Shown in pieces: positions 14,683 to 23,221 of a stretch of DNA of 45,695 nt. The translations under genes were made by a program, and so were the position numbers. The notes beneath the pieces were generated by a model. It had not been told where the DNA came from. It did no database searches and saw nothing but the letters and a program-made list of their open reading frames with translations. The stretch covers positions 1-45,695 of the forward strand of contig JAFTXM010000110.1 in assembly GCA_017465025.1 (NCBI GenBank), given 5' to 3'. Numbering within the stretch: position 1 is the first letter of the stretch; every line of letters begins with the position of its first letter. This DNA comes from Oscillospiraceae bacterium. Its GTDB lineage: Bacteria > Bacillota > Clostridia > Oscillospirales > Oscillospiraceae.

Positions 14683-14913
14683 CTCCCGCCCCGGTCAAAT
14701 GGGACGAAAGTAACAGTTCCGCGGTACCACCCATGTTCGGCAAATCTGCCGCACTCGGTAAGACTTTAACGCATCTCACACGCCGGTGATTAACCGGACG
14801 CTCCCAGGCGAACCAAGCGGGACGCTCAAGGGGGCTCACAGCCGCCGACCCCCAGTCTCTTATGAGCGCTTGAACCGCTATTTTCCTGTTCAAAGCCTTT
14901 TCACTCTATCATA
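14683..14913 (-). promoter_or_regulatory. T-box riboswitch (Phe) controlling pheST, with its -10 element
   Basis: On the minus strand, TATGAT at 14913-14908 is the likely -10; no good -35 was found. The leader then forms Stem I. CAGG, an AAAAT bulge, and AGCG pair back with CGCT, the specifier loop TGGTTCG, and CCTG. This places UUC (Phe) at 14812-14810, followed by the usual purine. The T-box sequence TGGGTGGTACCGCGG is at 14733-14719, able to pair with the uncharged tRNA 3' end. The leader ends in GGGGCGGGAGCTTATTTTTTT (about 14701-14681), a terminator directly before the pheS ribosome site. Uncharged tRNA-Phe should therefore turn on pheST. Confidence 0.93.
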
Positions 14914-14948
14914 CTTTGTGCTGAATTTCAAGAAAAATTTTTATTGAT

Positions 14949-14977
14949 TTGACTAAAAGCCATGCTGTGATTATAAT
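14949..14977 (+). promoter_or_regulatory. Sigma-A-type promoter for the lipoprotein-alr genes
   Basis: TTGACT (14949-14954), 17 bp, TATAAT (14972-14977), 53 bp upstream of the lipoprotein start and divergent from the T-box. Confidence 0.82.
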
Positions 14978-15030
14978 AAAAACGCGTGCATATGGTAATG
15001 GTACAATATCAATGAAACGGAGCGTATTCT

Positions 15031-15579
15031 ATGAAGCGATTGTACCTGCCAGTGCTGCTTATACTCTCACTTATGCTAACAGGCTGCGGTCAGAACGCGG
15101 CCAGGGGCAAATTTCTGGACTTTACCGAGGAGCTTGGCGAAAAGGAGACGCTCTCCTTCACGGCGGATATGCGCTGTGAGTATGAGGATAAGACGGTTTC
15201 CTTCACTCTTTCCTATTCTGCCGACAGCGAGGGGAGCACGGTCACCGTTGTTGCGCCGGAGCTTATCCGGGGCATCCGCGCCCACGCCAAAGGCGGCGAG
15301 ACAGCTTTGGAATATGAGGACCTTGTTTTGGACACAGGGCCTCTGGACAGCTATGGGCTTACTCCAATGTCGGCTCTGCCTGTGCTGGTAGAGGCGATAA
15401 AGAGCGGCTATGTGGACAGCGTGTGGGAGGAAAAGGGAGAGTATGCGGCTCTCATCGTACCTTCAGACAATATGAACGTGCAGCTTAATATAGATAAATA
15501 TACAATGTGTCCGGTCTATGCCGAGCTTGTCTCCGATGGGAGAGTAACGGCCTTCATTCACATAAGGGACTGGACCTGA
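15031..15579 (+). CDS. Predicted lipoprotein of unknown function
   Basis: A 182-residue secreted protein with a lipoprotein signal peptide: MKRLYLPVLLILSL followed by lipobox LTGC, so Cys19 would be acylated. The mature part is about 160 residues, acidic, and reads as alternating beta strands (LSFTADMRCEYEDKTVSFTL, then VTVVAPELI). This resembles LolA/MucB-like lipid-binding folds, but that is only an impression. GGAG sits 9 nt before the ATG. alr starts 13 bp after its stop, so the two share a transcript, hinting at a cell-envelope role. Confidence 0.8.
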   Translation: MKRLYLPVLLILSLMLTGCGQNAARGKFLDFTEELGEKETLSFTADMRCEYEDKTVSFTLSYSADSEGSTVTVVAPELIRGIRAHAKGGETALEYEDLVLDTGPLDSYGLTPMSALPVLVEAIKSGYVDSVWEEKGEYAALIVPSDNMNVQLNIDKYTMCPVYAELVSDGRVTAFIHIRDWT

Positions 15580-15591
15580 AAGGCCGGTAAT

Positions 15592-16725
15592 ATGAACGAT
15601 CTGCAAAAGAGAACCTGGGCTGAGATAAGCCTTTCAAACATCCGCCATAACTATGAGGCCATCCGGGCCTCCCTTCCCGCATCATGCCGCTTTCTGGGCG
15701 TTGTGAAGGCGGATGCCTACGGACACGGCGCATTGAGCGTGGCAAGGCTTCTTGAAGAACAGGGGGCGGACTATCTGGCGGTGTCCTGTCTTGACGAGGC
15801 AATGGAGCTTCGTGACGGCGGCATCACCATGCCCATCCTTGTCCTTGGGCATACCCCCCATGAATACACAGCCATGCTCATCGAAAATGACATAAGTCAG
15901 ACAGTCACCTGTCTTGCCAAGGCGCTGGAATATTCAGCCGCCGCCGAAAAGCTGGGCAGGACCCTCAGAATACATCTTAAGCTTGATACGGGTATGTCCC
16001 GTCTGGGCTACCTCTGCTCAGGTGAGCATTTTGACGAAGGGGTGGACAATATCATCCGCTCCTGCCGTCTGCCGCATCTTCTCAGTGAGGGTATCTATAC
16101 CCATTTTGCCGTTTCGGATGAGCCTGACGAGGAAAGCCGCGCCTATACCGAGGCTCAGTTTGCGCTTTTCATGAAGGTGATAGAAGCGGTCAGAGAGCGC
16201 AGCGGAATAGAATTTGCTCTGCGTCACTGTGCCAACAGCGGCGCTGTGGTAAACTTCCCCCACATGGCGCTGGATATGGTGCGCCCCGGCCTTTTGCTCT
16301 ACGGCTATGGCGATAGCTCCGGCAGACTGGGCCTTTTGCCCTGTATGCGCCTTGTCACTACCGTCAGCACCATAAAATTCTATGAGCCGGGCACCTCCGT
16401 CAGCTACGGCAGACGCTATGTGACCGATAAGCGCACCCGCATGGGCGTACTGTCCATCGGCTATGCCGACGGCCTGCCAAGACTTATATCGAATAAATGC
16501 TCCTTTGCTGTCAAGGGCGGCTTTGCCCCGCAGCGGGGCAGCATATGCATGGATATGTGCATGGTGGAGCTGACGGATTTCCCACAGGTGGATGTGGGCA
16601 GCCAGGTGGAGCTTTTTGGAAAGCTCAGCAGCATCCACAAGCTGTCCGAGGCCGCCCAGACCATACCCTATGAGCTTTTGTGCTCTGTTTCCAAGCGAGT
16701 TCCCAGAGTTTATAAAAATTTCTGA
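15592..16725 (+). CDS. alr: Alanine racemase
   Basis: A cytoplasmic PLP enzyme making D-alanine for peptidoglycan. The 377-residue protein has the PLP lysine in VVKADAYGHG (Lys39), HLKLDTGMSRLG, the phosphate-binding segment HCANSGA, MVRPGLLLYG, the catalytic Tyr272 in SVSYGRRY and Tyr291 in IGYADGLPR. All catalytic residues are present and the length is normal. The ribosome site is weak (AAAGG), consistent with coupling to the lipoprotein gene 13 bp upstream. Confidence 0.96.
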   Translation: MNDLQKRTWAEISLSNIRHNYEAIRASLPASCRFLGVVKADAYGHGALSVARLLEEQGADYLAVSCLDEAMELRDGGITMPILVLGHTPHEYTAMLIENDISQTVTCLAKALEYSAAAEKLGRTLRIHLKLDTGMSRLGYLCSGEHFDEGVDNIIRSCRLPHLLSEGIYTHFAVSDEPDEESRAYTEAQFALFMKVIEAVRERSGIEFALRHCANSGAVVNFPHMALDMVRPGLLLYGYGDSSGRLGLLPCMRLVTTVSTIKFYEPGTSVSYGRRYVTDKRTRMGVLSIGYADGLPRLISNKCSFAVKGGFAPQRGSICMDMCMVELTDFPQVDVGSQVELFGKLSSIHKLSEAAQTIPYELLCSVSKRVPRVYKNF

Positions 16726-16736
16726 AAACAATTTTT

Positions 16737-16766
16737 CTCCCGAATGTCCTGCATTCGGGAGTTTTT
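16737..16766 (+). terminator. Terminator of alr
   Basis: CTCCCGAATG (16737-16746) and CATTCGGGAG (16752-16761) with TTTTT after. Confidence 0.9.
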
Positions 16767-16811
16767 AATATACATGGATGCTTATACACATGGATGGCCG
16801 GAAAAAATCCC

Positions 16812-16840
16812 TTGCGGTGCAGGCCGTGAAATGATAAAAT
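16812..16840 (+). promoter_or_regulatory. Probable promoter of the nucleotide-sugar dehydratase gene
   Basis: TTGCGG (16812-16817), 17 bp, TAAAAT (16835-16840), 55 bp upstream of the start codon. The -35 match is moderate. Confidence 0.5.
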
Positions 16841-16895
16841 AAACTGGATGGAGTGTGTCTCCGGTATATTATCGCTGATGAAGTGAGGCTGAGAT

Positions 16896-18929
16896 ATGTC
16901 TGCACCTTATAAGAATAAAAAAAGCCGCTTTCATTTTGAACACTGGCATTTTATAAGCATTGCTCTGGCTCTGTTTGATGCTGTGGCGGTGAATGCGTCC
17001 TTTTATATTGCGCTCTGGATGCGCTATGACTGTCAGTTCTGGGATATTCCCTATTTTTACATAGACATCCTCAAGTTTTTTGCGCCTGTATACGCTGTGG
17101 TCTGTGTTCTGGTTTTCTGGCGCTGCAAGATGTACAACACCATATGGCGCTTTGCCGGTATGCATGAGCTTTATCTGGCCATTGTCGCCACGGCCATAAC
17201 CTTTGTTTTCCACATTGCCGGCACCATCGCCCTTGCCCATCTTGCCCATGTGGATACCTACGCCCCCAGAATGCCCATCACCTATTACAGCATAGGTATC
17301 GCCCTGCAATTTATCTTTACCATGGGCGCGCGCTTTTCCTACAGGGTGCTGCTCTCCTTCCGCAAGGCGGACATGGCCCGCACAAAGCGCGTCATGGTCA
17401 TCGGCGCAGGCGCTGCCGGGCAGATGATAGTCCGCGACCTTAACTCCAACAACAGCCGCGGGGGAGACCGGGTCTACTGCATCATTGACGACAATCAGAA
17501 CAAGTGGAACCGCTACATGGAGGGTGTTCCTGTGGTGGGCGGCAGAAATGACATTTTCACCGCCGTCAAAAATTACCAGATAGAGAAGATAATCCTTGCC
17601 ATACCCAGCGCCAGTATAGAACAAAAGCGCGAGATACTCAGCATCTGCGGCGAGACTGAATGTGAGCTCAAGCAGGTCTCCGTTCTCTACCAGCAGATGG
17701 GGCAGATAGTGGACTCCAATTCCATCAGGGATGTTTCCATTGAGGACCTTCTGGGCCGTGAGTCCATAAAGATAAATATGGAAGAGGTGTTCTCTTTCAT
17801 AAAGGGCAAGACCATTCTTGTCACCGGCGGAGGCGGCTCCATCGGCAGCGAGCTTTGCCGGCAGATAGCAGCCCACGAGGCAAAGACCCTCATTATTTTC
17901 GATATATACGAAAATAACGCCTACGATATTCAGCTTGAGCTGAAAGAAAAATATCCGGAGCTTGACCTTGTCACCCTTATCGGCTCTGTCCGGGACAGCC
18001 GCAGACTTGAATATGTGTTTGACCGTTACCGCCCCCAGCTCGTTTTCCACGCGGCGGCCCATAAGCACGTGCCCCTCATGGAGGACAGCCCCTGCGAGTC
18101 CATAAAAAACAATGTCCTCGGTACATATAAGACGGCCTATGCCGCAGTAAAATACGGCTGTGAGCGCTTTGTGCTCATCTCTACCGACAAGGCGGTAAAT
18201 CCCACCAATGTGATGGGCGCCTCCAAGCGCCTTTGCGAGATGGTGGTGCAGAGCTTTGACAAAAAGATAAAGAGCGCTCAGACCGCTCTTATCCCCAGTA
18301 TGAGCAGCCATACCGAGAGCATCTGCGGTGAAACAGACTGTGCCACCGAGTTTGTGGCGGTCCGTTTTGGCAATGTGCTGGGCAGCAACGGCTCTGTAGT
18401 GCCTATTTTCAAAAAGCAGATTGAGAAGGGCGGCCCAGTCACCGTTACCCATCCCGATATTATCCGCTACTTTATGACCGTGCCCGAGGCGGTGAGCCTT
18501 GTTTTGCAGGCCGGTGTCTACGCCCGCGGCGGTGAGATATTCGTTTTGGACATGGGTTCTCCCGTGAAGATAGACAGCCTTGCCCGAAACCTTATAAAGC
18601 TCTCCGGCCTTAAGCCGGATGTGGACATAAAGATTGAGTATACGGGCCTTCGCCCCGGCGAAAAGCTGTATGAAGAAAAGCTGATGGCAGCGGAGGGGCT
18701 GGAAAAGACCGCCAATGACCTTATCTATGTGGGCCACCCCATCGACTTTGATGCGGACGGCTTTCTTGGACGTATGAATGAGCTGAGGGAAGCGGCATAC
18801 TCCAATGATGAGAATATAAGGGAGCTTATTATGGACATGGCTCCAACCTACAGGCCCGACGGTCGTGACCTGCCCGAAGCGGCGGAGAAAAACCTCGTAG
18901 ACTCAAATGCAGCTCTCGCAGGAGTGTAA
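16896..18929 (+). CDS. Membrane-anchored UDP-sugar 4,6-dehydratase (PglF/WbpM/CapD family)
   Basis: A 677-residue protein. The N-terminal third has four hydrophobic segments (about 15-40, 55-80, 90-120, 130-160), then a CoA-binding-like Rossmann domain (VMVIGAGAAGQMIV). The SDR catalytic domain follows, with VTGGGGSIGSE (NAD-binding, about 309-319), HAAAHKHVPLME, STDKAVNPTNVMGASK (Thr430, Asp431, Lys432) and a substrate region ending in GLRPGEKLYEE. The usual SDR Tyr is replaced by Met in VMGASK, as is normal in this family. It converts UDP-GlcNAc or a similar sugar to its 4-keto-6-deoxy form for surface glycans. It stands alone with no glycosyltransferases nearby, so the glycan made is unknown. 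Confidence 0.92.
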   Translation: MSAPYKNKKSRFHFEHWHFISIALALFDAVAVNASFYIALWMRYDCQFWDIPYFYIDILKFFAPVYAVVCVLVFWRCKMYNTIWRFAGMHELYLAIVATAITFVFHIAGTIALAHLAHVDTYAPRMPITYYSIGIALQFIFTMGARFSYRVLLSFRKADMARTKRVMVIGAGAAGQMIVRDLNSNNSRGGDRVYCIIDDNQNKWNRYMEGVPVVGGRNDIFTAVKNYQIEKIILAIPSASIEQKREILSICGETECELKQVSVLYQQMGQIVDSNSIRDVSIEDLLGRESIKINMEEVFSFIKGKTILVTGGGGSIGSELCRQIAAHEAKTLIIFDIYENNAYDIQLELKEKYPELDLVTLIGSVRDSRRLEYVFDRYRPQLVFHAAAHKHVPLMEDSPCESIKNNVLGTYKTAYAAVKYGCERFVLISTDKAVNPTNVMGASKRLCEMVVQSFDKKIKSAQTALIPSMSSHTESICGETDCATEFVAVRFGNVLGSNGSVVPIFKKQIEKGGPVTVTHPDIIRYFMTVPEAVSLVLQAGVYARGGEIFVLDMGSPVKIDSLARNLIKLSGLKPDVDIKIEYTGLRPGEKLYEEKLMAAEGLEKTANDLIYVGHPIDFDADGFLGRMNELREAAYSNDENIRELIMDMAPTYRPDGRDLPEAAEKNLVDSNAALAGV

Positions 18930-18933
18930 AACG

Positions 18934-18973
18934 AAAAAAATCAGATGGTTTGGTTAAAACCATCTGATTTTTT
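18934..18973. terminator. Bidirectional terminator between the dehydratase gene and etfA
   Basis: AAAAAATCAGATGGTTT and AAACCATCTGATTTTTT form a strong hairpin with A/T tracts on both sides, suited to both converging genes. It is closely related in sequence to the hairpin at 24101-24135. Confidence 0.9.
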
Positions 18974-18985
18974 ATGTGTATATGC

Positions 18986-19960
18986 TTATTTTTCCAGTGC
19001 TTTGATAAGCTCGTCAAGAATAAGTCCGCTGTCGCTTACCACCTTGTAGTTGGAAGCGGCAAAGCACTCAGCCTTCTCGTTTGTGTTGACGTTGATTATA
19101 AGTCCGCTGTCCTTCATACCACAAAGATGCTGCGCAGCGCCGGACACGCCAAAGCCTAAGTACAGCTTGGGTTTTACCATTTTGCCGCTGGAGCCGATCA
19201 TGGAATTTTCATTTTCAATGTAGCCCATATCCACCATGGGACGGGTATAGCCCATGGACGCTTTGAGTATAGAAGCGAGTTTTCTGGCCTTGGCCAGATT
19301 ATCCTCATTGCCTATGCCAAGACCGGCGCATACGATTACATCGGCCTTTTCCACAGGCTGCTCCGTGAGCTCAACTACGGTGCGGTTGACAAACTCAACA
19401 CCGCCTTCGGCATCATCAAGGAAGCTTGCGTCCACTGTGATTATCTCAGCGTTTTTGGAGGGCAGCTCAGCCTTTTCAAATACGCCTGCCTTTATGGAGG
19501 CCATCACAGGAAGTGTGTTGGGAATGAAGTACTCGCCCAAAAGCTTTCCGCCAAAGGCAGGAGCTATCATGATAAGCTCGCCCTTATCGTCCAGTGCAAG
19601 CTCTGTGCAGTGTGCGGCAAGACCGGTACGCAGCGCACAGGCCACACCGGGAGCCACTTCCGAGCCGATAACGGAGGCTGCCACGAATACCACATCGGGA
19701 TTTTCATCGGATATTAGCTTGACAAGGGCGGTGGTGTAGCTCATAGGCTCGTATTCTGCAAGCTTTTTGCTCTCAAGCACGTAGACCTTGTCTGCACCAC
19801 TTTCTTTCAGCGCCTCAAGCGGGATATTGCCATAGCCAAATACCACAGCTGAAACGAAGGCTCCATCACCGTAGAGCTTTCTTGTCTCAGAGAGCATTTC
19901 ATAGTATGCGGAGCTGACAACGCCATCTCTCTGCTCTGCGAAGATAAAAATGTTTTTCAT
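18986..19960 (-). CDS. etfA: Electron transfer flavoprotein alpha subunit
   Basis: A 324-residue EtfA. It pairs with EtfB and binds FAD through its C-terminal domain: SSGKMVKPKLYLGFGVSGA, then QHLCGMKDSG and IINVNTNEKA. The length and C-terminal motifs are those of Clostridial EtfA proteins that accept or donate electrons with acyl-CoA dehydrogenases, some of which bifurcate. Whether this one bifurcates cannot be decided by reading. It is the last gene of the VOC-VOC-acd-etfB-etfA operon, 17 bp after etfB, with AAAGGAGAG as ribosome site. Confidence 0.93.
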   Translation of the reverse strand: MKNIFIFAEQRDGVVSSAYYEMLSETRKLYGDGAFVSAVVFGYGNIPLEALKESGADKVYVLESKKLAEYEPMSYTTALVKLISDENPDVVFVAASVIGSEVAPGVACALRTGLAAHCTELALDDKGELIMIAPAFGGKLLGEYFIPNTLPVMASIKAGVFEKAELPSKNAEIITVDASFLDDAEGGVEFVNRTVVELTEQPVEKADVIVCAGLGIGNEDNLAKARKLASILKASMGYTRPMVDMGYIENENSMIGSSGKMVKPKLYLGFGVSGAAQHLCGMKDSGLIINVNTNEKAECFAASNYKVVSDSGLILDELIKALEK

Positions 19961-19977
19961 TCAAATGCTCTCCTTTC

Positions 19978-20775
19978 TCAAGCTTTGATATAGCTGCTGA
20001 GTATTTTGGCAAGCTGAGCGGCCTTTTCAACGTCCTTGCCCTCTATCTCCACGCAGTCACGACCGAATGCCACATCGCGGTAGCCTGCGGCCTGTGTGGG
20101 TGATCCTGCAAGACCTATGCACTTTTCGTCAAGACTGTCAAGGTCTGCGGCAGAGAGGACGGTAAGGGGCTTGTTCTTGGCCTGAAAGATACCCATTACA
20201 CTGGGGTGGCGCACCTTGTTCAGGCGCTTTGTTACGCCTATAACGGCAGGGAGCTTGACCTTATATTCGTTTACGCCGTTGTCCAGCTCCTTCTTCACGC
20301 TGGCGCAGTCGGGCGTGTCCATCTCAAAGGCCAGCACATCAGTCACGTGGGGCAGACCCAGCCACTGACCCAACTGAGAGGGGACATGAGCTGTAGAACC
20401 GTCATCACTGGCATTGCCCAGCAGCACAAGGTCATAGCCGCCGTTTTTCTCAATGCCTTTATAGAGCGTGTAAGAGGTTGCCAGTGCGTCAGCGCCACCC
20501 AGCTTGCGGTCAGAGAGCAGAAAAGCCTCATCACAGCCGTAGGAAAGGCCTTCGCGCAGCTGCTTTGCGTTGGAGGGAGGACCCATGGAGATAAGGGAGA
20601 TGGTTCCGCCGAACTTTGCCTTGAGCTGAAGGGCCAGCTCGATGGCGTGAAGATCGGTGCTGCTGATTACGGAGTCTATCCCCTCGCGGATGAGGGTTTT
20701 GGTTTCCGGGTCGAGCTTTATGAGGTTATATTGGTCGGGATTTGGTGCGACCTTAAGACATACAGCTATTTTCAT
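19978..20775 (-). CDS. etfB: Electron transfer flavoprotein beta subunit
   Basis: A 265-residue EtfB. It begins MKIAVCLKVAPNPDQ, then has ELALQLKAKFGGTISLISMG, SDRKLGGADALATSYTL and LGNASDDGSTAHVPSQL, the loop that contacts the flavin/AMP site; the family more often has an IDGDTAQVGP-type sequence here. SVMGIFQAKNKP and AGSPTQAAGYRD follow. The layout matches the Acidaminococcus/Clostridial type, where the beta-subunit FAD can bifurcate, but the changed loop leaves this open. It is in an operon between acd and etfA. Confidence 0.93.
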   Translation of the reverse strand: MKIAVCLKVAPNPDQYNLIKLDPETKTLIREGIDSVISSTDLHAIELALQLKAKFGGTISLISMGPPSNAKQLREGLSYGCDEAFLLSDRKLGGADALATSYTLYKGIEKNGGYDLVLLGNASDDGSTAHVPSQLGQWLGLPHVTDVLAFEMDTPDCASVKKELDNGVNEYKVKLPAVIGVTKRLNKVRHPSVMGIFQAKNKPLTVLSAADLDSLDEKCIGLAGSPTQAAGYRDVAFGRDCVEIEGKDVEKAAQLAKILSSYIKA

Positions 20776-20787
20776 CTTTAAATCACC

Positions 20788-21924
20788 TTAAAGCTGGCTT
20801 GCAACCACGTCGGTCAGGTGGTAGATAGACATACCGCCGATGGCGGTGACCTTTGCATCGCGGTAGTAACGCTCAATATCGTTTTCGACGATGGTGCCGT
20901 TGCCGCCCATGAGTACGATACACTCGCTGGCCACGTGCTCGAAAATACGGGAGCCCTTGACCTTTGCAGTAAGAGCGCGCTCGGAGATGTTATAGTCACC
21001 CTTGTCCAGGTCTTCCAGAACACCGAAGATAAGACTGCGGAGCATCTCAATTTCCATCTTCAGCTCTGCAAAGGTGTGGCGCATGGCCTGATACTTCTGG
21101 AAAATGGGGGTGTCGCCATGCTTGCGCTCCTTGCAGTAGGCAAGGGTCTTTTCGTATACGCCTTCTGCACCGCCCAGCATGCAGCAGGCCGTAGTGATAG
21201 CGGGACCGAAGGCACCGGCTGCGGTCATGCTCTCGTCCATATCCATGGTCATCATCAGGTTGCTCATGGGAACGCGGCAGTCCTGGAAATAGAGCTGACC
21301 GGTGGAGGAGCCATGCCAGCCCACCTTGTTTTCAATGTGACCGATTTTCAGACCGGGAGTGTTAGCGGGAACAAGAATAAGGCAGGAGGAACCGAAAGGA
21401 GCGGAGTAGGGGGCCTTGGTCTTGCAGTTGACGGTGTAGTAGTCAGCCTGACCTGCGTTGGTGCAGAAAATCTTGCCGCCGTTGATGACCAGCTCATCGC
21501 CCTCTATGGCAGCGGTGCAGGTGAAGTCCTGAATACGGGTGCCGCCCACAGGCTCGGACTGTGCAGAGGCGGGAACCATCTGGCCCATCATGGTGGGAAC
21601 AACGTACTGCCCGATAAGGTCAGGCTTGCCGCAGGAAAGAAGCAGACTGGTGCCTGCGGGGATTGAGGCAAAGCAGTTGCCTACGCAGTTGGAAACCTTG
21701 GAAACCTCCTCAAGGAAAAGACCGTACTCAAGCCATTTGCCCATACCGCCCAGCTGCTCAGGGAACCAAAGGGCGATGAGACCCAGTTCACCGGCCTTGC
21801 GGATTATCTCGTGGGGGAAAGCATCGGTTTCTTCCATGGTTTTTACAAAGGGACGGATTTCGCTCTCGGCGAAGTCCTTTATCATTTTAACGAGCTGTTC
21901 GCGCTCTTCATTCATGTACCACAT
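20788..21924 (-). CDS. Acyl-CoA dehydrogenase family protein lacking the usual catalytic Glu
   Basis: A 378-residue flavoprotein with the full ACAD fold: an N-terminal helical domain (FPEQLGGMG), flavin-binding SAQSEPVGGTRIQDF and INGGKIFCTNAGQADYY, and the C-terminal helical domain ending ERYYRDAKV. In most family members that motif is followed by I-Y-E-G-T with the catalytic Glu. Here it is I-G-G-M-S, so Gly364 occupies the position. Asp230/Glu231 (MDMDESMTAAG) lie near the alternative base position used by isovaleryl- and long-chain enzymes. It may act as a reductase or isomerase on an unusual acyl-CoA. ATG 21924 has AAAGGAGAT at 7-nt spacing. EtfBA are the evident electron partners. Confidence 0.9.
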   Translation of the reverse strand: MWYMNEEREQLVKMIKDFAESEIRPFVKTMEETDAFPHEIIRKAGELGLIALWFPEQLGGMGKWLEYGLFLEEVSKVSNCVGNCFASIPAGTSLLLSCGKPDLIGQYVVPTMMGQMVPASAQSEPVGGTRIQDFTCTAAIEGDELVINGGKIFCTNAGQADYYTVNCKTKAPYSAPFGSSCLILVPANTPGLKIGHIENKVGWHGSSTGQLYFQDCRVPMSNLMMTMDMDESMTAAGAFGPAITTACCMLGGAEGVYEKTLAYCKERKHGDTPIFQKYQAMRHTFAELKMEIEMLRSLIFGVLEDLDKGDYNISERALTAKVKGSRIFEHVASECIVLMGGNGTIVENDIERYYRDAKVTAIGGMSIYHLTDVVASQL

Positions 21925-21994
21925 AAATATATCTCCTTTAAATATTTGTTGTGTAATTATCGGGGCGAAGCATTGCTTCACCCTGATTGTGTTT

Positions 21995-22429
21995 TTACTG
22001 CTGAGCCATCATGGCGCTCATGGCGCGAAGATCGTCAAAGGGAGTCTCCACCAGCTCAATGTAGATGCCCATGTCTGCCTTGGTGTCGAAGAGAGCCTCG
22101 AGAATGGGGGCGTTGTCGATGTACTCAAGCATCTTCCAGCCCTTTTCCTCCATTTCTTTTATGGCCTCGGCAAGATTTTCAACTCTGAAGCTCAGGCAGA
22201 ATACGCCGGGATTTTCGGATGCAACCTTGGCAGAAACGCTCTTTGTTGTATCAGTCACCTGAAAAGCCTCAACACCGATGGGGAAAGGCTCATAGGCCAC
22301 CTTGGTGCCGTACTGGTCCATTGGCATATTCATAAGATAGTCATAACCCATGAACTTTTGAAAGCTCTCGTTGAATTTGCCGAAATCTGCGGGGCTCAGG
22401 TGCAAATGGTCAAAGCGAAGAATTTTCAT
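21995..22429 (-). CDS. VOC-fold (glyoxalase/bleomycin-resistance superfamily) protein, 144 aa
   Basis: A single-domain vicinal-oxygen-chelate protein. It opens LRFDHLHLSPADFGKFNESF and ends with DMGIYIELVETP, giving the paired beta-alpha-beta-beta-beta layout. His8 (FDH) and Glu126 (IYIELVE) are candidate metal ligands. The central VFCLSFRVENLAEAIKEMEEKGWKML is typical of methylmalonyl-CoA epimerase-like members. The substrate is unknown. The position between another VOC gene and acd suggests it acts on an intermediate of the same pathway, possibly as an epimerase, isomerase or lyase. Confidence 0.8.
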   Translation of the reverse strand: MKILRFDHLHLSPADFGKFNESFQKFMGYDYLMNMPMDQYGTKVAYEPFPIGVEAFQVTDTTKSVSAKVASENPGVFCLSFRVENLAEAIKEMEEKGWKMLEYIDNAPILEALFDTKADMGIYIELVETPFDDLRAMSAMMAQQ

Positions 22430-22459
22430 GTAAGTGCTCCTTTCAAAAGAATGTACAAC

Positions 22460-23032
22460 TTACTTGTAGGTCTTCTCGGCCATTGCCTTCTGTTCGGGAG
22501 AACGGAAGTCCATACCCACAGGCATACCGGGGACAGAAGTCCATGCGGGGATAGCGGGCTGAGCGGGATCCTCGTAAAGCTGGATGATGTTGCCTTCCTT
22601 GTCGTAGAACACGAAAGTGTAGCAGCCGGGAGCAGCTTCCCAGGGCTTACTCTGGGGCACGTAGCCGTTTTCCACTATCCAGTCGTACCAACCGTTGATA
22701 TCTTCAACTGCAAAGCCCTGCTCGGTGTGGCCGGTGAAGCCGTAGTCGGTGGTTTTGTCTACGAGCACAACGGGGGGATAGATGGGGTGGCAAAGCTCGA
22801 TGGGTGCGCCCTTGCCGTTGTCCAGAGTGGCGATTTCCCATACGTTCTGGGAACCGTCGCCCCATACCTCATCACCGCCAACGGATGAGGGGAGAGCGTC
22901 GTTTGGAACAATTATGCGGCTCATCAGGTCAAGACCCAGAACATCACGGTAGAGGTGGATTGCCTCGTCCATATTCTTGACTGTGGTCATCTGGTGATGG
23001 AAAGAACCTACTGCGAATTTCTTGTCTGCCAT
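22460..23032 (-). CDS. VOC-fold protein, 190 aa, first gene of the acd-etf operon
   Basis: A larger VOC-superfamily protein. FHHQMTTVKNMDEAIHLYRD opens the first module. The second module has HTEQGFAVEDINGWYDWIVENG and YTFVFYDKEGNIIQLYEDP, where Glu in IIQLYED is the expected metal ligand. A C-terminal tail of about 35 residues (PAIPAWTSVPGMPVGMDFRS) is outside the usual fold. AGGAGG precedes the ATG. It may form a functional pair with the neighbouring VOC gene. No substrate can be assigned. Confidence 0.8.
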   Translation of the reverse strand: MADKKFAVGSFHHQMTTVKNMDEAIHLYRDVLGLDLMSRIIVPNDALPSSVGGDEVWGDGSQNVWEIATLDNGKGAPIELCHPIYPPVVLVDKTTDYGFTGHTEQGFAVEDINGWYDWIVENGYVPQSKPWEAAPGCYTFVFYDKEGNIIQLYEDPAQPAIPAWTSVPGMPVGMDFRSPEQKAMAEKTYK

Positions 23033-23113
23033 TTTTGTTTCCTCCTAATTTTTTCTTGTCAGAATTTTTTGATTTGCCTCAAGCTGAACGGACTTTGGTT
23101 TCCCATTAAAACA

Positions 23114-23150
23114 TTGACAGCTCAACGGCTTTCTGCTAATATGATAGCAG
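23114..23150 (+). promoter_or_regulatory. LysR-gene promoter overlapped by an inverted repeat
   Basis: TTGACA (23114-23119), 17 bp, TAATAT (23137-23142) on the plus strand gives a strong promoter for the LysR gene. The inverted repeat CTGCTA-N6-TAGCAG (23133-23150) covers the -10, a plausible LysR-type operator in this divergent region. I could not identify the matching minus-strand promoter for the VOC operon. Confidence 0.65.
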
Positions 23151-23221
23151 GATGATTGTTAAAATTAAAACAGTTTTATTGGAACATAGTAGTAAGTTTT
23201 GACTTGTTACAGGGGGATAAA

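Noticed and set aside
16869-18737. 622-codon frame on the minus strand opposite the nucleotide-sugar dehydratase
   Set aside because: A codon-bias shadow of a well-supported gene; no ribosome site or recognisable motif.
20788-21924. Butyryl-CoA dehydrogenase (bcd) of a butyrate operon
   Set aside because: The catalytic Glu motif differs and no crotonase, hydroxybutyryl-CoA dehydrogenase or thiolase is adjacent.
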